This document shows positions 57,131 to 64,000 of a stretch of DNA of 64,000 bases, piece by piece. Made by a program: the position numbers and the translations under genes. The DNA lies in NCBI GenBank assembly GCA_000711775.1, contig ARYC01000800.1, positions 1 through 64,000 on the forward strand, given 5' to 3'. The stretch comes from Oxytricha trifallax (lineage: Eukaryota > Ciliophora > Spirotrichea > Sporadotrichida > Oxytrichidae). The notes under the pieces are model-generated. The model made no database searches. It worked only from the letters and a program-made list of their open reading frames with translations, and was not told the origin of the DNA. Positions within the stretch are counted from its first letter, which is position 1. The number at the start of each line of letters is the position of its first letter.

Positions 57131-57530
57131 ATGAAGATCCGTATCTCCGGAAGTAAAAACAGTGCTTTCGGATTTAAATCCTTGATAAAATCTCTAACTT
57201 ATCCAGTCGCTAATTAGAATGTAGCCTGTATTTTTTCACTATTATAACATCTCACATAAGCCGATGTGGAAGAAAATTATAGCCTTCTCATTTTTAAAGG
57301 CTTATCACTTCCTCATACTGCTCCTACTTAAAGAAGAAGGGCAAATTAGTGGCAGACAGCACTCTACGCAAAGAAACTCTCAATGCTTTACCAAGCAGGA
57401 GTGTAAGGACTTTCTACTTTAACTGTGCCAAACTGCCTCTCAAGCAATTAATTTGATTCACTAATTTAATCATTATGTCTTAATAAAGTCTCAAGCTCTT
57501 AGGAAAATTTTTGTTTAGTTACCATAATTA
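57131..57530. other. GC-richer, coding-like segment, strand unresolved
   Basis: Plus strand from ATG 57131 reads MKIRISGSKNSAFGFKSLIK and stays open for over 130 codons. The minus strand gives LLERQFGTVKVESPYTPAWQ and QATFQLATGQVRDFIKDLNP in two frames. Base composition suggests coding DNA, probably an MDS upstream of gene D or of a neighbouring gene. Confidence 0.4.
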
Positions 57531-57711
57531 GACAATTAACCTTTTATTATTATATGAAAAACTTTAATTAAGTTACAATATTCTTTTATAAAAACAATAA
57601 CTAAGAAGCTTAGTTTATGAAAAATAAATTAAGTTATAAAATAATCCAAAAGGTTTATTCTCTAAATATATAATAAGAAAAAGTTTTAATTTTATTTTTC
57701 AATATAATATC

Positions 57712-57905
57712 CATACAAGAACAAGAAAACAATCAATAGACTACTACTACTCCTCTCATTAAACCATAATTTATTGAAAATTAAGTCGACTAAGCAAATA
57801 GTAATAAATCCATTAACTTATCATAAAATGAAATGAATTTAATACAATAACTTAAGGAGTTACCAGATGGTGAGCTTAACTAATAGCAAGAGACTTCAAG
57901 AATAG
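57712..57905 (+). CDS. Gene D (protein kinase), N-terminal MDS
   Basis: Open frame EQENNQQTTTTPLIKPQFIE, NQVDQANSNKSINLSQNEMN, LIQQLKELPDGELNQQQETS: Gln/Asn-rich and low in hydrophobics, using TAA/TAG for Gln. It ends at a TA-repeat. Assigned to gene D by strand and order only; it could belong to a separate upstream gene. Confidence 0.55.
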
Positions 57906-58022
57906 AGATAGTTATATATATATATATATCATGTCTTTTTTAATAATTTTACAGTATTTATATTACCGTTTTATTCCATTTTTTAAAAAGATATTCCCTC
58001 CTAGTTAGGAATAAAACTAAAT

Positions 58023-58245
58023 GGATGATAATCTCACAAACACTAATAAAGATTAATTAAATGATGTTTTAAACATTCATTCAGTTAAATAATAAGAACT
58101 AAGCCATACATGAACCAATCAACTAACTGCACAGAAATTTCCACAAATATAAGCTTAAAATTCTGATACCTTAAAGCCTTCAACAAGTCTTTAGTAAAAT
58201 TCAATTTTAATAGACAATATTGCCACATATTATTTTAAGAATTGC
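58023..58245 (+). CDS. Gene D, candidate MDS with an in-frame TGA
   Basis: ATG 58023 reads MDDNLTNTNKDQLNDVLNIH, SVKQQELSHT, then TGA, then the same frame continues TNQLTAQKFPQIQAQNSDTL and KPSTSLQQNSILIDN. The TGA inside otherwise coherent coding suggests a point mutation, a sequencing error or an unseen micro-IES. Confidence 0.45.
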
Positions 58246-58742
58246 TTTAATGCATTAAAACTAACATAATGTACGATAACATTTATTTAAAATCATTTTC
58301 ATTTGATTTTAAGAAAAAATGTGGTAAATAATAAAATCCATTATTTAAATTTTTGAAAAAAGTACATAAATAATAATTAAATATTGACCAATAATTTGAA
58401 AACATTGACAAATTTTATAAAATATATTAGTCATAATTTTGTAAATTAAAAATTAATTAATTTAAATGTTTTAATAAATTTATTTATTAATATTTAATAT
58501 ATTGAATATTTTTATAATGTTGAATTTTTTTTGAATATTTTTCCAAATTAAGAAATTATGTAATCAAATGTATTTTGCCTTTTTACATTAATTTTACAAA
58601 TTATATTTATACTCATTGAACTAATTCAAATTATTCAATGATTTGCCTTATTTTTCTATATACTATTTTTTATTCTTTAAAAAATTGAAAAATATTATTC
58701 TTATTATAAGATTGATAACTCAAAATTTATATTTTTAATATT

Positions 58743-58989
58743 GAGTCTAATTTAGAGCAATAAGAGATATCTAAGAAAGCATAACTTGAAGAAAACTCCG
58801 ATGAATACTACTGTGAGCCAACAGTTTAACCTGAAATCAATAGGCATAATTAGATGAAAAAATATGAGCCTTCTAAAAGATCAGCACATCTAGAAGATAG
58901 TAAATAAAATTAAGTTCCTAATAATGACTTAAACCCCAAAACACTAAAGGAAATCTAAAGTAACTACTTAATCATTGAGGATGTACAAG
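58743..58989 (+). CDS. Gene D, linker MDS
   Basis: ESNLEQQEISKKAQLEENSD, EYYCEPTVQPEINRHNQMKK, YEPSKRSAHLEDSKQNQVPN, NDLNPKTLKEIQSNYLIIED: charged, low-complexity, typical of a region before a kinase domain. It ends at GTACAAG (58983-58989), repeated at 59094-59100, a likely pointer bounding a 111-bp IES, although the join leaves the next MDS in a different frame from the longest open one. Confidence 0.6.
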
Positions 58990-59093
58990 GATTAGGTATA
59001 AGGGAAATATTAAGATAGTGAAAAACATTATTATAAAAAATGAGATACTATTATTTATAATTAAAAATATTATCTATTTTTAATATTTGATAA

Positions 59094-59262
59094 GTACAAG
59101 AAAGACTTTACTGGAGAAGAAGAAAAAATGACATAAAGATGCTTAGAAAATTAAACAATTTTATAGACTGAATTTTCATAAAAATCTATTGAAGAAAAAT
59201 AAGAGGAAAAAATTATGAAATACTTGAAGATAAACTCTAAAAAGTATCATCGAAAAGTAATT
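59094..59262 (+). CDS. Gene D, MDS before the kinase domain
   Basis: KKDFTGEEEKMTQRCLENQT, ILQTEFSQKSIEEKQEEKIM, KYLKINSKKYHRK. Then AT-rich DNA leads to TBE T7. Highly charged, probably helical. Confidence 0.55.
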
Positions 59263-59429
59263 TAATAATAATTTTCTCTTATATAAAATATATTTTTTAA
59301 TAATTAAAACCCCATAGCCCCTTCAGTAATTAAATTTATAATGTAGACTATAATAAAATATTTATTAGTGTTTTATTAGGGTCTACAAATGGGAATGATA
59401 TATTAAATATTTGTAATTTAAGTAAATAA

Positions 59430-60460
59430 ATGCGAGGTATGATGTCTGTTTAATGACATTGAATTAATAAATTTATAATTTGAGTAGCGTTATGGATGTG
59501 ATGATTATGGTGATCAACTCAAACCTATTCTAAAAATCATGTCTAAAGAAAGCCACCTCATAAATCTCATGCAACTGTGAGATCTCATTCTTTATTAAAA
59601 TGGAATTTTATTAAATAGCAAATCAATTCTAAGCCTAAATAACCCTTAAAATTTTAATAATTAATAGAAGTATTTCGATTAACTTATATATTATAGGACA
59701 CTTAAGAACTAACTGGTCTCATTTTTCTCTAAGCCTAGTGGGTTGTGATTTTACATTAGCATTTTCCTGAGCTTCACATCTCTGCTTAATCTATAACTAA
59801 CTTATTTAAAAAGAATGGAATATCTTACAAGACTGTCAATCGTATTGAGAGAGTGAATGACTTTAATGTTCCATTTTATAATAAAATTAAAATTTTATAT
59901 TCAACTAAATGGATAGGTTTAGTGAGGCAGTATTCACGTTTAACACTTTCATATCAAGGTCTTGGCACAAAAGATATAGCATCATTGAATTATATGATTA
60001 AAAGGTTAAGATTCAAACTCATGCTTCACTTGGTGGAATATGCGAAGATAATGCCCTCAAGACTTATGTTATCCACTCTCGTAACAAAAAGACTGAATAA
60101 TATATAAAGTTCTTTTAATAACTCAGAGATAAGTAAGCCAACTTTGAGAAATTATTATGTTTATAGATAACTTATCTTTTATAAAACTAAAGATTTGAGG
60201 AAGGAATATGAAGGCTAAATAAAACACCTGTATTTAATGTTCCCTACAGCCCTTATTTTAATGAAACTCAATTATATTGGGGGTTATTGAAAGATTATTA
60301 TAAGAAATTGCTGCTCTACCATCTGATGCATAATTTAATGATAGATACAGTCAATTTTATTAAGAGTGCTGCTAATAGAATCATCGATAATAAGGCTAAA
60401 ATATGACAAGAGAAGGGATATTGTGTGTTTATAAATAAGTTTAAGATTAGAAAGAATGAA
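59430..60460 (+). pseudogene. TBE DD34E transposase (T7)
   Basis: The start ATG corresponds to T3 (MRG...), but the frame breaks within ten codons. Later blocks are recognisable: HISAQSITNLFKKNGISYKT, RIERVNDFNVPFYN, a damaged first catalytic region, FIDNLSF.KTKDLRKEYE-like sequence and FNETQLYWGLLKDYYKKLLL, in which the motif Glu is changed. No functional frame remains. Confidence 0.75.
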
Positions 60461-60465
60461 TAAAT

Positions 60466-60840
60466 TCACATATTAAATTATCCCATAAAGGGATATGCCT
60501 TCTTTTTTATTTCATCCTCTTAAGGCTTGCTTGGGCGTATATTTCTTCTCTTAGTGACAGCTCCTGCATCGATGTTAATCACGTCTTGCTTGTACAAATC
60601 TCTCAAAAGTTTCTTACTCTATTCATGGTTTACTTGAGATTTTCTCTTTCTGTTAAATTTGCTGCTCTCTTTCATCAAGTATATAATAGTACCAGATTTT
60701 TCTATAAAGTTAGAAGGGTAAGCTTGCTTGAGATGAATAGATATTTCTTCAGTTCTTATAAGCAGTTGTCACTTATTTTAACACCTTGCTTCTCTTTATC
60801 TCAAGGAGAGACTTCAGAGCTTTTCTTCTGATGAGAGACT
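60466..60840 (-). pseudogene. TBE 22-kDa ORF (T7), C-terminal remnant
   Basis: Minus-strand match to the C-terminal part of T3's ORF (GTIIYLMKESSKFNRKRKS, MNR/EQ-type stretch, INIDAGAVTKRRNI). The 5' half is missing beyond 60840. Confidence 0.65.
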
Positions 60841-61109
60841 TAATTTAATTCATATAAGTACCACAATCTCATAAAAATAATATTATGTAAAATAACTGAT
60901 GAATATCATATTTTCTTTGTAAATATGATATTTTAATACTAAATTATTTATTTAAATTTTTAATATTTAATAGATATTTATAATATTTAATAGATTCATT
61001 GCCTAAATTATAAATTTAAGCATAATACTTATTAGATAAATAATATATAAAAAAATATTCACTCAAAGCTTTTGGAGTAATTTAATAATAAAAAAAAGTA
61101 ATAAAGTTT

Positions 61110-62140
61110 TCCTCTGTATTTAAACTTACGAAAGACTTTTGAGAGATATAAACATTTATATTTTACGGATATATACCAAGCATTTAAAGGAAGATAGGAA
61201 GTATATTTGTGAGTTGTGGAAAGCCCTATTCTTATTCTTTCACAAGACCATAAAGTGTATTTAAAAAAATCATAAATAAAGCTTCGTAATTAAATAATTA
61301 AGGAGGGGAAAAAGATTCTCTTAAAAAGAAGACTACGAAATCTAGTGGAGACTTTTACGGTAAAGGTTATTAATTAAATAAAAATCGAAAAAAAATGAGC
61401 GAGTAAATTTCCAGAATTTGATATCAATAAAATAATTGTAAAAATAAAGCCTATAAAAATCCAAATCTTAAAGATTATTGATAAAAATTCTTGTCCCAAA
61501 AGTTTCTTCACACTTGAGGATAAAATAGAGAAGAAAAGATTTATCGCAGATGATTAATATACCATACCTTCAAAATTTATCCTTTAAGCCACTTTCTTGC
61601 AAATTACAATTTCTGAATGAAATTTGTTAATATGTAATATGCTCTATATAATTAAAAAGTTAAAGTTTTTCAGCATAAAATTTAGCTTGATAGCTTAATG
61701 ATATTTTACTTTGGATTATGTAGCCTTTAGACACCCCATCCATGAAATAGCTTACACAAAATTTTTATTGTACAAAAAATGTTAAAGTTAAATCGGCTGA
61801 TTCGTGAAACATAGATTTGACGGTATTGAATAAATTTATAAGCTGGGCTATGTTCGTAATAGAAGAAATAACGACAGAGCTTAATCAGTGCAAGCTTCTG
61901 AATTATGAAATGTTTTAGGGATTCCAGGATATTTTTCAGAAAAAGAACAGTTGAGAGACGAAGAAAATGCATGGGATATATGGCATCTAACAGCAATAAT
62001 AAGACAGAGTGATATTTCAAGGACCGATTACTTTTGCTTAAAGAATCAAACAATTGTTTCGATAGATAAAGATTAATGAAAGTTTAAGAGATCAATCAAT
62101 CTAAGCATGGAAATTGAAGCAAAAATAGAACAATAAAGCA
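61110..62140 (+). pseudogene. TBE 57-kDa protein (T7), remnant
   Basis: Blocks matching T3's 57-kDa protein: RYIPSIQRKIGSIFVSCGKP-like finger remains, SCPKSFFTLEDKIEKKRFIA, and near 61900-62000 a damaged kinase C-lobe (GYSRIFFRKRTVERRRKCMG frames, DIWHLTAIIRQSDIS). Heavy decay. Confidence 0.6.
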
Positions 62141-62320
62141 TCATCTAGAACTGCCACATGTATGTAAGCTTATATTAGTGTAAACTTAATTGTTATACTC
62201 ATTTAAAATTTTTAATTTTAAATCATAAACCCCTTCATTAACCAGAATAAATTATGCCTTAATAGTATATTTTTATCTATCAAAAAGCAATAATTCTACT
62301 TAAAAGGTTTTGGAGTTCTG

Positions 62321-63012
62321 AATCAATATCAAAACGTTATTGACGTTAGTGAAATTGCAAGGGGAGGAGAATCTATAGTTTTCAGGTTAGACTATGCAGG
62401 AGTTGAAGAAGTTGTGATTAAGAAATCCGTCGTTGATACAAATTTAAGTAAAAATGAGATAGATAGGCAATTGGTTTTTACCGAAATGATGAGCGAGGCA
62501 CAATAATTGAAGTTTCTCAAATCAGATAAATACATAGCTTAAGTTAATGAGGAAATTATTGAGTATGACCCTAAAAGTAACTTATTATTATTTTTATTTA
62601 ATGCTGTACGGAATTTAATACTGGGGCTTAAGCCAACCAGTTTTTATATAATCAGATATTCATACTTTGACTTTTGGTGATCTAGTTTCCTCTCTCCGAG
62701 GGGAGTTAACCCTATATGTACTCGACTAGTTTCACACCGTGCACGTTCACCACTTGCCTACTTGTGAGGACTTATGCGGTATTTCGCTACTTCGTATGTC
62801 TACCTGGTTACTTTCTTCTAAAAGTAACTTAATAAATGACTACTTAGTAATAGTGGAGAGAGCTAGATTCTCCTTAAATGACTTATTAATGATATGGAAT
62901 GATGAAGATATTAGATCAAGGTATTATGAGTTTTATTCTCCTGAAAAGTTAGCTTATTACTTCTACTAAGTTATACAAATCATGGCTTATTTTCATTAGA
63001 GGAATGTTTATT
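62321..63012 (+). CDS. Gene D, protein kinase N-lobe MDSs
   Basis: Parts 62321-62584 and 62832-63012. The first reads YQNVIDVSEIARGGESIVFR, LDYAGVEEVVIKKSVVDTNL, TEMMSEAQQLKFLKSDKYIA, NEEIIEYDPKSNL: Gly-rich loop (ARGGES), VxIKK lysine and a helix-C Glu candidate. The second continues INDYLVIVERARFSLNDLLM (hinge) to QVIQIMAYFHQRNVY, just before the HRD loop. The pieces join in frame if the 247-bp segment bounded by CTAAAAGTAACTTA is removed. TBE T8 then interrupts the gene. A bona fide cellular Ser/Thr kinase fold is likely; substrate unknown. Confidence 0.8.
62571..62831. other. 247-bp GC-rich IES or SINE-like insert with 14-bp direct repeats
   Basis: CTAAAAGTAACTTA at 62571-62584 and 62818-62831. 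The enclosed DNA is GC-richer than typical IESs here. On the minus strand its distal end is AT/AAT-rich (AAATAAAAATAATAA), which could be a retroposon tail. Removing one repeat plus the insert restores the kinase frame exactly. Confidence 0.75.
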
Positions 63013-63146
63013 AAAAACCCGAAAATTCCTTAGTTAGTTCTATTGGTGTTTGATTTGTATGGAATTTTTAGGGATGTGTTATTAATATTATTTAATGTGA
63101 TTATATCTATATGTTTAGGTTAGCTCAAAATGCACTTCTGGAAAAT

Positions 63147-64000
63147 CAAACCCTTACCCCCTTAATAAGGATTATAAATGCTAAGATTTGTTGGTTAAAT
63201 TGGGGGTCTTATTGGGGTTAGTGAAGAAAACGAAGGTTTTATATGAATTTAATTAATTCTAGTCTACTTTAATCAAACCAATTTAATCTTCTGTCTTTGT
63301 TGTATTTTTAAACCATATTCTTTCTTAAGGTTCAAGGATGCAATCTAATGTTTACCAAGGATAGTTTGGAGCTCTCGCAAATGCTTTCAATTTCTTCGCG
63401 GGGATTCTTCTTATTTTAAATGCTTTTAGGCATAATTTATTAATTGTTTTTCATGCTTATTACCAAAGTTAGACATACTCTCCATACCACTTCGTAAAAT
63501 TATTTCAGCTTTTACTCAAACATCTCATTAAACAGAACCGTTTGTCCACCTCTCCCTTATTGGGAAGTAATGTATCTTTGAGTGCCAAGTATCTATGCTA
63601 AAGTAACAATCTCATATCTTTATGATCTATTGAAATCGATAACAAATATTTCAAAAAGACAAAGATTTAGCATAGTGTTTTCAGCCTTCAAATCTTTATA
63701 AGTTCATGCAACTCCTTAAAACCCTAAATCATATCTGAGGAAGAATTATTTAAATCATTGGGGTATCTATTATGATATAGGTAGTCTCTCAAAACATCAC
63801 AAATAACTTTAGTTAATATGATGAATCAATAGACTAAAATGAAATTATCGAGCTCAAGCATTCTTGTAATCTTTTCTCTCGGCCTATCTAAGAATAATAT
63901 CTTAATTAGCAAATTCATTTTTATACTGTTGGTTCTTAAGAAGATAACTTAAAGGAAACAACTTGTATGCATACTCATCGACAACTCTGATCTTTGTTTT
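63147..64000 (-). mobile_element. TBE transposon T9, nested in T8, partial
   Basis: Degenerate end CAAACCCTTACCCCC at 63147 after AAT, then a subterminal GGGGGTCTTATTGGGGTTAG identical in kind to T2/T4. The 57-kDa gene follows on the minus strand and runs off the window. Confidence 0.75.
63400..64000 (-). pseudogene. TBE 57-kDa protein (T9), C-terminal part
   Basis: Minus-strand kinase-like remnants: FVIDFNRS.RYE-like block near 63610-63650, DLKAENTMLNLCLFEIFVID-type sequence, LRDYLYHNRYPNDLNN near 63750-63800, and an upstream SYLLKNQQYKNEFANQDIIL block near 63900-63950. Similar to T1. The start lies outside the window; several slips. Confidence 0.68.

Larger units (their letters stand above)
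59305..62320 (+). mobile_element. TBE transposon T7, shrunken
   Basis: Ends TAAAACCCCATAGCCCC at 59305 and its degenerate inverse at 62320, both flanked by AAT. Only 3016 bp: the 22-kDa gene loses its 5' half, and the region up to the 57-kDa zinc fingers is deleted or replaced by AT-rich DNA (60845-61110). Same subfamily as T3. Inserted in gene D, between MDSs. Confidence 0.85.
63013..64000 (-). mobile_element. TBE transposon T8, left end, interrupted by T9
   Basis: Degenerate end AAAAACCCGAAAATTCC after ATT in the kinase gene, followed by TTTGATTTGTATGGAATTTTTAGG-type subterminal sequence like T6's. Only about 134 bp are visible before T9 inserts at 63147. Orientation is inferred from T6. 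It continues beyond the window. Confidence 0.7.

Noticed and set aside
57900..57930. TA dinucleotide run as a promoter element
   Set aside because: Simple-sequence TA tracts are common in this AT-rich DNA and nothing links it to a start site.
61727..62053. 108-codon minus-strand ORF, the longest standard-code frame
   Set aside because: Antisense to the decayed 57-kDa kinase gene of T7; its composition is Leu/Phe-rich noise.
62739..62969. ORF starting MHVHHLPTCEDLC as a gene of its own
   Set aside because: Its first part is the GC-rich insert; only the last ~45 codons are kinase sequence, in frame by chance with the insert.

Overview
The window looks like germline (micronuclear) DNA of a spirotrich ciliate of the Oxytricha/Sterkiella type. 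Three lines of evidence agree. (1) Long reading frames appear only when TAA and TAG are read as glutamine and TGA is the only stop. (2) Nine elements carry ends of the C4A4 telomere type (CAAAACCCCAAAACCCC) and the three-gene layout known for TBE (telomere-bearing element) transposons: a DD34E transposase, a convergent '22-kDa' ORF and a '57-kDa' zinc-finger/kinase ORF. (3) Cellular genes are broken into short coding pieces (MDSs) separated by AT-rich DNA (IESs) bounded by short direct repeats (pointers). Removing one repeat plus the spacer restores frames and paralog alignments. Standard-code ORFs are nearly meaningless here.

Layout. 1-10.6 kb: nested TBEs (T1 interrupted by T2 and by the 3'-truncated T3), ending in a TGACGTC-rich tandem repeat. 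11.5-15.8 kb: a nearly full-length TBE (T4). 15.8-19.9 kb: small inverted-repeat elements, one minus-strand C-terminal MDS (gene E) and a GC-rich segment between 13-bp direct repeats. 19.9-50.7 kb: three tandem copies (A, B, C; B and C start about 10.2 kb apart) of a gene for a RING + B-box + coiled-coil + TLDc protein, a TRIM-like architecture. A second minus-strand gene (F) seems to be duplicated after A and B. IESs in these loci hold foldback elements, including a 3.16-kb near-perfect palindrome and two foldbacks with unrelated coding-like DNA in their loops. The last TLDc MDS of copy C is split by a 4.35-kb TBE (T5), which itself carries a 1.57-kb LINE-like insertion. 51.7-56.5 kb: TBE T6 with a foldback in its transposase. 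57-63 kb: MDSs of a protein kinase gene (D), interrupted by the shrunken TBE T7, a 247-bp segment between 14-bp repeats, and the nested TBEs T8/T9 that run off the end.

How it fits together. Expressing genes A-F in the macronucleus would need excision of every IES and of each TBE. At T5, precise loss of the element plus one 3-bp target copy restores a codon conserved in copies A and B. Most TBE genes here carry indels or stops, though several keep their catalytic motifs. Single-base homopolymer indels also occur in gene copies A, B and C, so pseudogene decay and sequencing error cannot be separated from this sequence alone. I saw no tRNA, rRNA or CRISPR. The bulk of the intergenic DNA is AT-rich with no recognisable content. 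Pointer and IES calls come from reading the sequence by eye; no macronuclear sequence was available.
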